Shown piece after piece: positions 24,131 through 36,400 of a stretch of DNA of 64,000 nt. The translations under genes were made by a program, and so were the position numbers. Numbering within the stretch: position 1 is the first letter of the stretch; every line of letters begins with the position of its first letter. The DNA lies in assembly GCF_901933205.1 (NCBI RefSeq), contig NC_044574.1, forward strand, positions 1-64,000, written 5' to 3'. Under the pieces are notes generated by a model that saw nothing but the letters and a program-made list of their open reading frames with translations, searched no databases and was not told where the DNA came from. The stretch comes from Camarhynchus parvulus. Taxonomy: Eukaryota; Chordata; Aves; Passeriformes; Thraupidae.

Positions 24131-24893
24131 TCAGCTAGAGCTGAGCCACGAGCTGAGCTGGCTGAGTGCTGGGAGTGGGGCAGGGAGGTGAGGCACTCAG
24201 ATGCTCTGCTCTGGAAAGCCAAGTCTGATGTCACTAAGCTTTTTCCTTTTCATTCCCTTCTTCTCTTCCAACTATGCCAGAAAGAAACCAAATCCTATGC
24301 AATGAATTTTCGCCTTGCCTCCCTATAGCAGTTCCCATTCAGAAGCAACTGGGGTGCATTTTGGGGAAGCCAAGGGCTGCCAGAAGCTGTGAGGCTGTGA
24401 ATGTGGTAAGAGCTGATGCCTTCTAAAGTGCATTTCCTCGAGGAAAAGGTTTTGTTCTCAGGAGTTCATGCACTTGCTTTAAATGTTGCACAAAAAGTCC
24501 TGCAAAGAGAAACTGCTGGAACTTGTCTGTGGCTGGGGTCAGCTGGGGAAGGGCGAGTGCATGGCACAGATGGGACAGTCTCTCATCCAGAAATGGTGCA
24601 TTTCTGGATACCTGAGGTGCTCTGGCTTGGCTTTTGCAAGCTGGAAAGGAAATCAGGTTGCTGGGGCTGTAGGCAGCTGGTGCTAGCGGGAGTGGACTGC
24701 AGTGTGTTCCTACTAGCACCAGGGAGCTGGGATATATCAGGGGTAATGAGGAGGAGATGGGAAAGTGCAGGACTTTATTCTGTGTCTGCAAGATATCTGT
24801 CATCTGAGAGTGGACGCCAAAAGCAGATTTATAAGATAAGTCATGGGACTGTGATGCATTGTGCCAAGGGCAAGTGAGCTGCAGCCTCCATTA
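24131..24893. other. Unassigned sequence
   Basis: No gene recognised. Frames of 126 and 153 codons on opposite strands overlap each other and look random. Confidence 0.4.
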
Positions 24894-25115
24894 AATCATG
24901 GAATGATTTGGGTTCCAAAGGACCTTAAAGACCATCCAGTTCTGATTCCCTGCCATGGGCAGGGACACCTTCCACTGTTCCAGGCTGCTCCAAGCCCTGT
25001 CCAGCCTGGCCTTGGACAGTCCCAGGGATGGGGCAGCCACAGCTTGTCTAGACAACCTGCCTAGAGAAGGGCCTCACCATCCTTATAGCAAAGAACTTCT
25101 TCCTAAAATGTAACC
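24894..25115 (-). mobile_element. CR1 LINE 3' fragment
   Basis: On +: AAATCATGGAATGATTTGGG, CCCTGCCATGGGCAGGGACA, GCCACAGCTTGTCTAGACAA and AAGAACTTCTTCCTAAAATG. Confidence 0.92.
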
Positions 25116-25574
25116 TGGAAAAGCTACTTGTGGGTTTGATCCAGGCATTTGGTGCAGAAACCAGAGATGCCAGTGGGATGGACAAGTCCTCTGCATAATT
25201 ACAGAAGATGTGAGGGACAGAGAAGATGTCTGGGAGCATCTGTGATTTCTGGGTACTGACAGAGCTCTGGGGATGCTCTCTGTGAATGTGCTCTCATGTA
25301 GCTTAGTTTAACTCAGCAGTGAATAAGCTGGAAAGCAGAGGACTCGACAGGCCAATTTCTATCTGTCTGCAGGTTCTTAGTCCTGATTCTGTCACCCTGT
25401 AGTGGAGACAGGCTAAAGCAAAGGTGACCTGAACTGTCTGGGACGAGCTGTTCCATCTTGGTGGCCTGGTACAGTGGCTTAGGGCAGCATACACACAAGT
25501 CAGAGCACCCCAGGGGTGAGGTTCTCAAGACTCACATATTACAAACAGGTCCTCTGATTTGCAGACCTGCTGAG
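25116..25574. other. Unassigned sequence
   Basis: Nothing recognised. Confidence 0.4.
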
Positions 25575-25788
25575 GAACACCACTAGCACTGTGAAGAGAT
25601 TTTCCAGTTAATATCTTGAGCCTTCCCAACAAGGTTTTCATGGCCCCATCCCTTGCAGTGTTCAAGGCTGGATGTGGCCCTGAGCAACCTGATCTAGTGA
25701 GTGGTATCCCTGCCCACGGGAGGGGGTAAAACACATATTCTTTAAGTCCCTTCCAACCCAAACCATCCTGTGATTGTGTGATTCTAAG
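25575..25788 (+). mobile_element. CR1 LINE 3' fragment
   Basis: Degraded GAGATTTTCCAGTTAATATC, CCTTGCAGTGTTCAAGGCTG, CCTGAGCAACCTGATCTAGT, then TTCCAACCCAAACCATCCTG and an octamer tail. Confidence 0.88.
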
Positions 25789-27867
25789 TGGTTGTCACTC
25801 CTGCACCTGGTCATCTCCACTGATGCTGGTTCAGTGGTTTCTCCACCCATCTGATGACAGTTTCCCTCTGGAGACAAGAGGTGGCCACTGACCCATGAAA
25901 TCCCATGGCTTCACCTCATGTGAAGTGCCCAACGTCTCCTACGTGGAGTTTGAGCTCATGTAACAGATCTCAGTCCTGGATGACAGAGGCTAAAGCAAGT
26001 TAATGATCTCAGTGTCTACAAAGAGAGTTCATTTCCCTGAGAGTGCTTTGCTCCTGAGTCACCCTCATCCACCCTCCTGCCTTGCCTGTTTATCAGCTAT
26101 CAGCACTTCCTAGCTAGACAGGTGATTTTTATAGGATCACCTCCCACAAGGCAAATCCTCTAAAAACAGACAGTGGAGCATTCAATCACCATCTTCACAA
26201 TGATTCTCATCCAAACACAAGACCAGTTACCCCCTCTAAGCCTTTTCAATCCTTTTCATCTAATATGAGCTACCAGGCTGAGGAAAGTAATACCAGCACT
26301 CCCAATTTTTGGATGAGGTGCTCCTCAGAAGTTTCTGCAACTTCTCTGGCCATCAGCCAGGAGTTTGTCATGCTCTGTGAGACTGGGCAGAAGAAGGTGG
26401 AGATATGTTCACACCAGGAAAAGGAATATAGAAATGAGAATTTCTTGCCCTAAACCAGAACAAAACGATATATTCACATCCCTCACAAAACAGCTTTAGA
26501 GGAACTCAAGGGCCCTGAGCAGCCTGATCTAGTAAGCAGCATCCCTGCCCAGGACAGGGGTTTGGAATGAGGTGATCTTAAAGGCCCATTCCATGATTTT
26601 GTGAAATAACCCTTCTCCAGGGCAGGGGACTCCCTAAAATGGTGTCAGAAAGCACAGATTGCAGCATGGTACCTGTAGGCAAATTAGGGAGTTTGGGGTG
26701 TTAAAGCAGTGGCAAATTATGCAGAAAACAGATTTACCTCTGGATATTTGCTGAAAAATATTTTCTCTTCACCTTTATTCTGACATTTTATAAGACAATG
26801 TAAAAATGTTCATATTCAACAACACTGTTCTGTTTATTTAAGTAACAACAATTGAGCTTGCAGGCATTTCCTGGAGAAAGCCTTCTGGTGAGGAGCTTTC
26901 ATGTTTTAACTACTCATTCATCTTCCTGTAAACATCCTGGTTTGACACCATGGATATTGAGGCTGCTTGCTACACGATCACTGTTGAGACTATAACGCGA
27001 TCACTTAATGGTAGGTTGTTATTTCTTAGCACTTAATTATGGCAAGGCACTTGTTGTGTGCTGTTTAAATTATTCCAGCACGAAAATTCCCATTCTTTAC
27101 CCCCTGGTTCCCACTCATAATTCCTCTCATCACAAAGTGAATTATTTTCCCCTCATGCTCCTCACTCTTTACCTTGAGTTCTGTGTGCAGTTGAATCACC
27201 TCTTTCTTGCTATTTTGCCCCAAAGGTAATCCATTCATTTCTAAGCAAAGGGAGAGTGAAAGAGTAATAAAAGTAAAATGGGGCTCGTTGTGAAAAAGAA
27301 ACACTTTATGTGGTGATGAGGTTTCTGTGTGAGCTGAAGGGTTGAGAGGTGGTCTGAGGAGTTGGGTTATCTGTGACACTCTCTGAGAGCATGTTGGTAC
27401 TCCCCCGCTGCTGCTGAGACCAGCTCATCTCTCAAACACATTGCTCTTGTGACTCCATCCTTCCCCTGCCTCACAGTCTGAGCTGCACCAAACAAAGCGC
27501 CTTCTTTGCAACTCTCACCTCTGTTTCCATAGAGCTGCAGCCTTTTGCAGCCCCCAGAATCTGACATTTTTGCATGCTTTTTCTTTAAGTTGCTCCTCTA
27601 TCTTGTCAGTGCACTGCCCCCCACAGTGCCTAGAAGGTCACCTCTTGCTGAAGTCTGCAAAAATCACAGCAATTCAGTTCTATGCCCACCATTCCTCTCA
27701 CCTTCTTTGCTTGGCTCCTCCATTGGCCAAGTCCTTCTGGCCGCTCACGTCTGAGGTTCCTTCAGAACACATCTTTTGTTTTGCTTGACATGGTGCACAT
27801 CAAACCTCTGATCTCAGCTGAGGCCCTGAAAGCACTTCTGTTACATGTAATGAGGATGTCTAACATG
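25789..27867. other. Mostly unassigned, with a CR1 stub at 26505-26606
   Basis: About 2 kb with no recognised exon. At 26505-26606 a CR1 3' end (+) remains: GGCCCTGAGCAGCCTGATCT, a CCCTGCCC block, and CCATGATTTTGTG. The rest shows no pattern I can name. Confidence 0.5.
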
Positions 27868-28258
27868 CGTGCTACAGGCTGGAGCCCCTCTACTCTGAAG
27901 ACAGACTGGGAGAGCTGGGGTGTCCAGCCTGGAAAAGAGAAGGCTCTTTCCAGGGGAGACCTTTCAGCACGTTTCAGCATCTAAAGGGGCTCCAGGGGAA
28001 TTGGAGAGGGGTCTTGGACAAAGGGGAATGGCTTCACACTGACAGAAGGCAGGGTTAGATGGGATATTGGGAAGGAATTGGGAAGAAATTAATCCCTGTG
28101 AGGATGGTGAGGCCCTGGTACAGGTTGCACAGAGACGGTGTCCAGGTGCCCCTGGATCCCAGGCAGTGTCCAAGGCTGGGCTGGACAGGGCTTGGAGCAG
28201 CCTGGGACAGTGGAAGGAGTCCCTGCCCTTGGCAGGAGATTGGAACAAGATGATTCTG
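27868..28258 (+). mobile_element. CR1 LINE 3' fragment
   Basis: ORF2 end (AGCTGGGGTGTCCAGCCTGG), GATGGTGAGGCCCTGGTACA, and GGCTTGGAGCAGCCTGGGAC. The octamer tail is missing or degraded. Confidence 0.9.
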
Positions 28259-28482
28259 GCGTTCTACAAACTGCAGAAATCTACAGACTTTTGAGCTGCT
28301 GTACAGGCGTGTCTGCAGCCCTGTGGTTTGTACTCTCTCCTGGGTCTTTAAAGGCTTTCCAAACACAACAGATAATTGGATCTCACTTACACTCATCTGC
28401 AGACCAAAGCATGGCACAGTTTTGATTTCCTGTTTCAAAGACAAAATTTGCTTTGAACGTTTGTTTTGCACATCTTTCTTAC

Positions 28483-28610
28483 AGGCCCCCTTAGAAGTAC
28501 TGACAGGTTGCAATAAGGTCTCCTGGAGCCTTCTCTTCTCCAGGGTGAACAACTGCAATTTCCTCAGCCTTTCCACATAGGAGAGGTACCCCAGACTTGT
28601 GATCAATTCT
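28483..28610 (-). mobile_element. CR1 LINE internal fragment
   Basis: On +: AAGGTCTCCTGGAGCCTTCT, CTTCTCCAGGGTGAACAACT, CCTCAGCCTTTCCACATAGG. It lacks a 3' end and is out of order relative to the next fragment, so it is a separate remnant. Confidence 0.85.
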
Positions 28611-28646
28611 CTACTGACTACAGATAAAAACCTCTGAAGAAGACAT

Positions 28647-28862
28647 AATCACAGGATGGGTGGGAGTAAAAGGGCACTAAAAGACAAAAATCTCATTCCA
28701 ACCCCCTGCCATGGGCAGGGACACCTTCCATGTGACCAGGCTGCTTCAACCTGGCCTTGAACACTCCCACGGATGGGGCAGCCACAGCTTCTCTGGGCAG
28801 CCTGTACTAGTGCCTTACCTCCCTCACAGGGAAGGACTTCTTCCTGAAATCTTAACTAAGCA
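28647..28862 (-). mobile_element. CR1 LINE 3' fragment
   Basis: On +: ATCACAGGATGGGTGGGAG, CCCTGCCATGGGCAGGGACA, GGGCAGCCACAGCTTCTCTG and GGACTTCTTCCTGAAATCTT. Confidence 0.9.
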
Positions 28863-31210
28863 TCTTCCAGTGGCTGCCAGTTTCACAGGCCTACTGAGGT
28901 GAGCCCCACCCTTTGGCACAGAGGCCATGCTATCCATAAAATATCAAGTAACCCATAGCCCATGCAGCACTTCTGGCCTGGAGCAAGGATGGAGTTTGAG
29001 GCTCCAGAAAAGCCCTCACCTCTTACTCATTGCTGGAGCACAGTTCAGCCAAGGAATGCATTTTCCTGCCTCTCACCGACTGGTCAGGACTTAACCACAA
29101 CGACTTCCTATTGCCAATCTCTGCACATCGTTAGCAAACCTGTTGGCCATATCAGCCGCTGAGGCTGTTCCTTCAAGGTGGCTATTATTCCATGTGCTTA
29201 TTAGTATATTTATCTGCCAGTACCAAATACAAGCTGACTCACAGATTCCCAGATAATGCTTCTATCCAATGTTATTTCTAAAACACACAATCCTGTTATA
29301 AAGACACCCCTGGGGCGTGTCTCATTGCGGAAGAGCCTGCTGTTTTCAGTCTGCATTCTCAAACACAGCAGCAGCCAATTTTGTGTGCTCAGGGTAGATC
29401 CTTTCAGCAGAGTCTGCACAAGACAGTTCTGCTCTTTCTAAACCAGCATTTCTTGCTTTGGCAGGTGTCTCGTCATCTCCCAAGTAGTTGTGAACTTGCA
29501 CTTGCAGTTGTGCTGAATTGAGGTTTTTTTTCCCCATTCCTTTGCCTCCCACCTTTCGTCCTTGTCCATCTTTGCTCAGTCTGGACACTCACATGATCAT
29601 GATGAGGTGAGCTTAAAGCAGTGCAAGAAATGTCAAAAATCTTTTCCATCTTTGTTTCATAGATCACAACATTTTACATTTAAGCCACATTTATTTAAAC
29701 TGAAAAAAAAAATAAATCCAGCCCTCCAGACCTTTCTGGATTATAATGAAAGACTGTTTCCTGCCAAGGGATTCCACAGCAATCTCCTTCTTGAGCCAAA
29801 TGTTCTGCTTCCTTGAACAGCTGCACAGAGCTCAAATTGCAGTAGCCATCACCCCAAATTGTGCCACAGAGCTGAGCTTTTCCAGCACAACCGGGAGCCC
29901 AGAGATGTGAGATCCTCTGGAACTGTGAATGGGGTAGGAGTACAGTCTGCACCCAAGGCAACAGGATGGAACCAAAATACAGGAAATCAGCCTCCATCAG
30001 CTGATGGTCCCTTCTTGCCTCTGACTCCATGAACTGTCAGAAATCCTGCACAAAACAGCTGTATGGTGGCATCTGTTTTCTACTGTGTTCACTTCTCTCT
30101 CCCTTTCCTCACAACCCCTCTACCCAGATTTTGCAATGACTCACCTAGTGGGGCAAAGGCTGCTGCAGGTCTGCTCCAAGCAGTTATTCCTCCCCTCTGT
30201 GTTACCCAAACCCCAGGCCCTGGTGGTACTCCTCACAGAGTCACACTGTCTCTCCCAAGGGAGGGACGAAGATGCTTCCAAGGTTCTTTTATTCCTAAAA
30301 TTGATTTAATTCCCTGTTAAGCCCTGTTAATATGTAGGCATCTGCAGCTGTACTGCAGTTAAGTTGCATGAAACTATTAATCTTGATTTAGTGCTCAGAG
30401 GTGCTGACTAGTCATGTATCTTCAGGCCCCAAATATTTCTCCAAGGTGGTTTGAGCTGCTTGGTGGGAGAGGATTGGAAGGGGAGATGTCTACCAACTTC
30501 AATTTTTCTGTGATTCCACAATTCTGCTTACTTCATCCATAAGAATTCACCCCTGTATTTTGTGTGTTCTCTGTATGTCCATCCCCCTCTTTTAGGCATT
30601 TCCTACTCTCCAGTGCTATTCATGCAACCTCTAGCAAAATACTTGCTTCAACTCTGTTATTATCCTGGGCTCTATTATCCCAATTATACTTTGCCCAACT
30701 ATTTTGGAGAGGTGTTTGGAGAACTGGTTTCAATGTAAAATCTGTATCTCTTTACTGATTTGGCCTGTCATGATAGGAGGAAGCAAAATGTGTTGATATA
30801 ATCTAAACCCCAAGTTCCTTGTGTGCTGTTTCAACAGGCCACAGACCAGCCCATGGGGAAGTTCCCCTCTTCTTCAGCTGCAGGCACCAGTTTAACTACA
30901 CATCCATCCTCTCCCACGGAAGTCAGCCACACCAGTCATTCTCTTAATGATAAGTCCATGTATAAAAGTTTGGATAAAGTGTAGTTTCATAAACTTTTTA
31001 TAAATGTGAGGCTCTGTATCCCAGAGATTCCATGGCTAAGGAAACTAATTTAGTCCGAAGTGGCTGAACAACAGGGTTTGCATAAGTTCTGCCAACACAG
31101 TCCCCAGCCAGCTATTAAGTTGATTTAAACCAGCATAACTTCACCCAGGGAAGCATGCAGCCTGCCCAGGTCACTGCTGAATGCTGCTGCTTCAGTACTA
31201 ATTTTACTTA
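28863..31210. other. Long stretch without recognised gene or repeat
   Basis: About 2.3 kb. No domain or splice-supported exon seen. Confidence 0.4.
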
Positions 31211-31415
31211 TAGAATCATAGAATCACAGAATGGTTTGGATTGGAAGGGCCCTTAAAGACCATCTCATTCCACCTTCTCCCATGGCCAGGGACACCTTCC
31301 ACTAGACCAGGGTGCTCCAAGCCCCATCCAACCTGGCCTTGGACCATTCCAGGGATGAGGCAGCAAAAGCTTCTGTGGGCAATTTCTTCCTAATATCCCA
31401 TCTAACCTGCTCTAT
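31211..31415 (-). mobile_element. CR1 3' fragment (split by an LTR)
   Basis: On +: three octamer-like units (ATAGAATCATAGAATCACAG), GGTTTGGATTGGAAGGGCCC, and CTTCCTAATATCCCATCTAA. It stops at CTCTAT (31410-31415) where the LTR begins, and resumes at 31701. Confidence 0.92.
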
Positions 31416-31694
31416 TGTGGAGGGATAGAATGTAAGAAAATAAAGATAGTGCAGAAGGTAATCTCACACCTGAGGAGTTGCAGCTGTACTAATCACCAAA
31501 GATTAGGAACAGGCCTGCCCTTAATAGGCCACAGCTGTGTCCAATAAGAAGACGAATGCAACAAAAGAGTGGGTTGGGTGGGTGAGGAGAGAGCTGGAGT
31601 TTGTTGGCTGTGCTGTGAAGGAGTCAGTGCTCTGAGGAGATGCCCATGAGAAATCACCGAGAAGGTATGGAGCTTTTGCAATAACATGACAACA
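31416..31694 (+). mobile_element. Short solo LTR with perfect 6-bp TSD, nested in CR1
   Basis: The 279-bp unit begins TGTGGAGGGATAG and ends CATGACAACA. It is flanked by the exact 6-bp repeat CTCTAT at 31410-31415 and 31695-31700, and the interrupted CR1 resumes on the far side. Six-base duplications are usual for class II (ERVK/alpha- and betaretrovirus-like) elements. Orientation is uncertain, since both strands begin with TG; no clear poly(A) signal lies near either end except AATAAA at about 31438 close to the left. Very short for an LTR. Confidence 0.85.
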
Positions 31695-31700
31695 CTCTAT

Positions 31701-31785
31701 GACAGTGGGAATCTGTTCCCCCTTTTCTGTCACTCCATGCCATTTTTCAGAGTTCCCCCTCCAGCTCTCTTGGAGCCCCTTCATT
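31701..31785 (-). mobile_element. CR1 fragment, 5' part of split copy
   Basis: Continues 31211-31415 after the LTR: GTGGGAATCTGTTCCCCCTT, then CCTCCAGCTCTCTTGGAGCC on +. Confidence 0.88.
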
Positions 31786-32006
31786 CACAGAATATTTAGA
31801 ATTGGTCAGGTTGGAAGCAATCACAGTGGGTCATCTGGTCCAACTTCCCTGCCCAAAAAGGGTCATCCTAGAGTACATGGCACAGGATTGCATCCAGATG
31901 GTTCTTCAGTATCTCCAAGCACTGCAGGTGCTTCAAAGATCTCCCTGGAGCTTTCTCATCTCCGGGCTGAACAATCCTGACTCTTGCAGCCTGTCTCCAG
32001 AGTGGA
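31786..32006 (-). mobile_element. Older CR1 subfamily fragment
   Basis: On +: CACAGAATATTTAGAATTGG, GGTCCAACTTCCCTGCCCAA, and AGGGTCATCCTAGAGTACAT, a block of a different, older CR1 group. It joins GAGCTTTCTCATCTCCGGGC after a deletion and directly abuts the preceding CR1. Confidence 0.85.
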
Positions 32007-32703
32007 GGTGAAATACTGTGCCATGAAAAGGAGCAGCTCTCCTATAGCTGATGGTATTTGACTGGTATGAAGCTGGAACTCCCTTCAGGCAAGAAGCAGA
32101 GATTGACAGGGAGTCACCAAAACAGCCCTTGAGCCCAAGGTTGGTGTCTCCTGCTACTGCTGTTTCCTTGGCTGTAGCCAGGGAAGGTGGTGAAGGCTCA
32201 AGTAGCTGAGAAAATGCAGCTCAGTATCTTCTCCCAGAGACTGATTACCATTCCAAGATCTGTCCCAAGAACTGGAAGGGAGCAGCTTGATAGGTGAGCC
32301 AGAGGAGAGAGAGAGAGAATTGGTGGTGGAAATGCACCCAGCAGAGGCTGGGTATTGTACAGGGTCTGTCTGTGCTGCAGCTGGAAAAACAGCTGCATCC
32401 CTGGAGCAGTGCCTGATCTCCCCATGGTCCCTCTGATGGGGCCATTCCTGTTCCCAGGAAGTAAAAAGTGCTGAGGGAATGGCAGTACCAGGGGCTGACT
32501 GGGGAAGGTGTTTCCACCCCGGATATGTGAGTCAGCCAGTGCTAGGCTGCAAGTCAAGGGCAGCAATCACGTTTCCTTGTAGCTGTGTCGGAGAGGGTTG
32601 GGCAGCACTGCTCAACTCCCAACTGAAAGGGCTGAGGCAAGGAAGCATTGCGCTTCTGGAGCCTCTGCACATGAGATGGGGAAGAGGAGAGGATGGGGAG
32701 GCA
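32007..32703. other. Unassigned sequence
   Basis: No gene or repeat family recognised. On the minus strand I see no AATAAA in this interval. Confidence 0.4.
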
Positions 32704-32936
32704 CTAATCCAATAGTATGTCATTCCATTCCTCCTCCTCGTCGTCAGTAAATCTCTCTAGGGGAGGTGAGACCTCCTCAGACACATGTGGCACCATCTGC
32801 CTGCCTGTCTGCACCCTCAGGATGGTGTTAGCAGGGTGAGTCTTGCACCCATTGTGGGGCTGCCAGGGCTCTTGCTCTACCAAACCACCACGGGCACCAG
32901 CTGCCCCCACAGCCCCGACACCAGAGCAGGGGGTCA
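32704..32936 (-). other. Possible orphan 3'-terminal coding exon (unverified)
   Basis: The minus strand has a pyrimidine-rich tract ending CTGATCTCAG at 32937, a good splice acceptor. A frame of about 77 codons then runs to a TAG at 32704-32706. Its C-terminus is unusually protein-like: a proline/glutamate segment followed by an acidic tail with DDEEEEW and a hydrophobic NDILLD end. I do not recognise the family. Against it: no poly(A) signal on the minus strand in the next 700 bp, no upstream exon that I can identify, and GC-rich sequence that could stay open by chance. It may be nothing. Confidence 0.2.
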
Positions 32937-34756
32937 CTGAGATCAGACACAGAAGAGATGCTTCTCCATGAGGAACGCAGAATTCCAGCAGCCCTGAACA
33001 ATGTGCAGCCTGTCTTCGCTGTTTTGTCTGGGGTTTGGGTTTGAATATACAGAACTGTCTTGCTTCCCTTTCTTCCTCCCAAGAACGCCCTGAATAATGC
33101 TGGTCCCTCCTCTCTTTTCAGCCTCATCCCTGAGCTGAATGTGTGGAGGGTCACATTGTGACTCTGAATGCCTTTTGATATCCTCTTGCTGGGCTTGGAA
33201 GGAATGGGGGAGACAGGGCTGTTTGTACAGCATTCAGGCTCTCCCTGACTGCATCTAACTTGCTACTGTTGGTCAATGATCTTTCAATTACTTGCTACAC
33301 TTGGGACTTTGCTCCATGCTTGAAAAAAAGGCAGATGTAGTTAACATGCTCCTTCCAGAGAGCAGGCTGAACCTGGATGATTCCTCTGAGCAGAAGAGGT
33401 GCTTGCAAACACAGCCTTCAGCCTTTCTTTTTATAGATAATGTGGTTTGAGCATGTAGTTGGCTTTTTCCTTACAGCAAATTTACTATTCAGTATTAGTT
33501 TTCAAAAAAGTATCTGCCAGAGATGGCTTGCTGAAATGATTTTTCTGTTCCCAAGACACATGTGTCTTTTGACTTTTTTTTCCTTTTCCCTCTTTGTTCT
33601 TTATACAATACTTTGATTTTCATTGTTAAGGTGGAGGTTATCTCAAAATATGCCAGGACTTTGGAGGAGTGGTTTTACAGAGGTTATGGCTCTGGGCTGG
33701 GAGCCACACTTCTTCCCAGGTCTGGCCCTAACTTTAGTACCTGGTCTATATAAATCAACTTTTTGCCAAACAGATATCTTGGTTTCATTTACCAACTTGA
33801 GGCCATCAAATGCTGCTCTTCAGAGCCTACACATCTTCCCCCTAAAATCAGATGAATGAATGAATTCCATGATTTGCTGTCAGAACATGACCACAAAATA
33901 GAAAATCTACAAGAAAGAGAGCAGATACACTGCAAATAACTTGGCTGCTGAAATAGTTTTTGCTGAACCTGGATGGATCCAGCAGCTTTCTGATTCTGCA
34001 TATGATCTTTAATGTCCCTTCCAAGTTAAAACATTCTATCACCCTATGAAATGCAGTTTATTTTGAATTACATGGAAAACCAAACACCTGACTTTTGTAA
34101 TCATTAGAGTTCTTCCAGGGCCCTGCACGTAACCCAAGTCCCCATGACGTTTTCACAGTCCCACTGACCACCGTGTCCTCAACAGCTTTGGAAGAGTGCA
34201 CTGTTCTTCATTTTCTCTCCCAATTTCTGTGCTTCAACAAAGTTTTATTAATAGCTTTCCGCTATCCTAAAATTCTAAAGCAACTGTGCAGATGTAGTTA
34301 TTATTCTGCTACTCATCATTAATGTGCCTGCAAATCTCTCAGACCTTTGTTCCTGGCAGCACTTGAGTTACTATATTTCTGCCCTTATTAAGCACTTTTT
34401 CAAAGGACTTTTGGCCATCCAAATCTAAATAAAGGAAAAAGAGAGATCAAACTAACCTCTAGCAAACTCTGAATTTATACCTAAATGTGCTTAATAATTG
34501 GATTTGTATAGTCAAACATGCTCATAGCAGGATTTCCAGTTGGTGGGTAGAAAATAGAGGGTTTCTGTGCTTACTCCTGCTGTTCTGACATTTGTATCAG
34601 CTTGGGAACTTGGGTGGAAAAGCTCTTTGGTCTGAGGGGGAATTGTGCAAGTGTGAGGTCTGGGACAGGATCAAGGGAACCAAAACAAAGGTGAGTTGTT
34701 TGCAGGAAATCTGGAGAGTGAAAAAAAAATTAAACAAGTCCTTCAAATGACCCAGT
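32937..34756. other. Unassigned sequence
   Basis: Minus-strand frames of 96 and 108 codons at 32828-33233 overlap in different frames, and I cannot assign them. The rest is AT-rich and featureless to me. Confidence 0.4.
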
Positions 34757-35146
34757 GAGTGTTTTGAAGGAAGAATTGGGGCTGTACAGCCTGGGGAAGA
34801 CAAGGCTTCAGGGAGACGTTTGAGCACCTTCCAGTGTCCAAAAGGGTTACCAGAGAGCTGGAGAGAAACCTTGAACAAGGGCTTGGAATGACAGCCACTG
34901 GAATGACTTCCACTGCCAGAGAGCAGGTTAGAGTCGATATTAGCAAAAACTCTTCCCTGTGAGGGTGGTGAGCCCTGGCACAGGTTGCCCAGAGAAGCTG
35001 CCTACCCCATGGGTAGGAATGTTCAAGGTCAGGTTGGACAGGGCTTGGAGCAATCTGAGACAGTGGTTCCACCCATGGCAGGGGGTGGAACAAGATGGTC
35101 TTCAAGGTTCCTTTCAACCTAAACTGTTCTGGGACTTTATGATAAG
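34757..35146 (+). mobile_element. CR1 LINE 3' fragment
   Basis: GGGGCTGTACAGCCTGGGGA, TTGAGCACCTTCCAGTGTCC, GTGAGGGTGGTGAGCCCTGG, GGCTTGGAGCAATCTGAGAC, then a degraded tail. Confidence 0.9.
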
Positions 35147-36104
35147 GCCACAAGGCAGTTTTTATGTGTAGAATTGCTTCATACACCTCCACAGGCAGCA
35201 AACAAGCATCTTGAGTGAATATATTTTGGTCTGGGCATGACTGTGTTTGGATTCAGACTTCATCAGTGCTGTGGAAGTGAAACACTCAGAGGTGAAGGAA
35301 AGAGGAGTTTTGGGGAAAATGGAACAACCTTCAACAGAAGAGACAGTGTGCAAGTTGCTGAGAATTTGGGTATGTGGGCAGAGGTTGTAATGGGTGGAAA
35401 TAGGAGGCTGGGTGAGGAGTAGAAAAAAATGGCAATGCTGGATTACGAGATAATTGGGAAGAGTTGATTCCAGGCCCTTGGCTAGGGAGTTATTTCTGAA
35501 GTTCAGGACTCCTGTGAGCTCATTTCAGCAGCAGATAAAAAGCTTGTACAATGCAGCATTATGCTTATGGTTTCATGTGATTTTTGACCTCTGATATCAC
35601 CATGACTTGATCCATTTTGAAAAACATACCATTGAACCAGCCTCCTAGGGCAGATTCACTGTTTACATGCCTGTGATACCCAGCTCAGCCATGACTCAGC
35701 CATCAGCAATGATGTTCTGACCTTATTATGATCAATGTAAATCTTCTTAATGCAGACATAATTTCACCCCAGAGGCCAATTCATTAATTAGCATGTCTGG
35801 CTATCCTGTCATTGGGCATATGAAGTGGGTAGTAACTTGGCTTATATATGGAGCAAATATGTGCTGAGTAAATATGGATTCAACTGCACACATAACGACA
35901 ACAGATGGGGCCATAAATGTCTGGCAGCAAGAGTGAACAGAGGTGAGTCTAGCTGCTCATACCAGACCTAGTTCAGTGCTGGGGGTACTTGCTTGTTGTA
36001 CTTGCTTGTTTATAGTTGTCTAAAATCAATGTCCATGGAAACCGTTGTTGAATTGGTTGTTTATTTCACATACTGCATAAAGTTGTGGGACTCATAAAGT
36101 ACTC
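35147..36104. other. Unassigned sequence
   Basis: Nothing recognised. Confidence 0.4.
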
Positions 36105-36400
36105 ATATCATAGATAGAGTAGCCTGAGCGGGAAGGATCCACAAGGATCATTGAGTCCAGCTCCTGGCTCTGCACAGGACACCCCACAAACTCCACTCTG
36201 TGCCTGAGAGCATTGTCCAAATGCTTCTGGAGCTTGGCAGCCTTGGGGCCTCCACAAACCCTGGGAGGCCTGTCAGTATCAGACCACCCTCTGGGGGAAG
36301 AATCTTTTCCTAATATTCACCTAAACCTTCCATGACACAGCTTCAGCCATTCCCTTTGGACCTGTCCCTGGTCATCAGAGAGAAGAGATCAGTGACTGAA
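36105..36400 (-). mobile_element. CR1 fragment of a distinct subfamily
   Basis: On +: GGATCATTGAGTCCAGCTCC, TGGCTCTGCACAGGACACCC and CACCCTCTGGGGGAAGAATC blocks mark a CR1 group different from most others here. Confidence 0.85.

Noticed and set aside
29562..29816. Cys/His spacing suggesting a zinc finger
   Set aside because: Only one partial C-x2-C with poorly spaced histidines; not a C2H2 finger.
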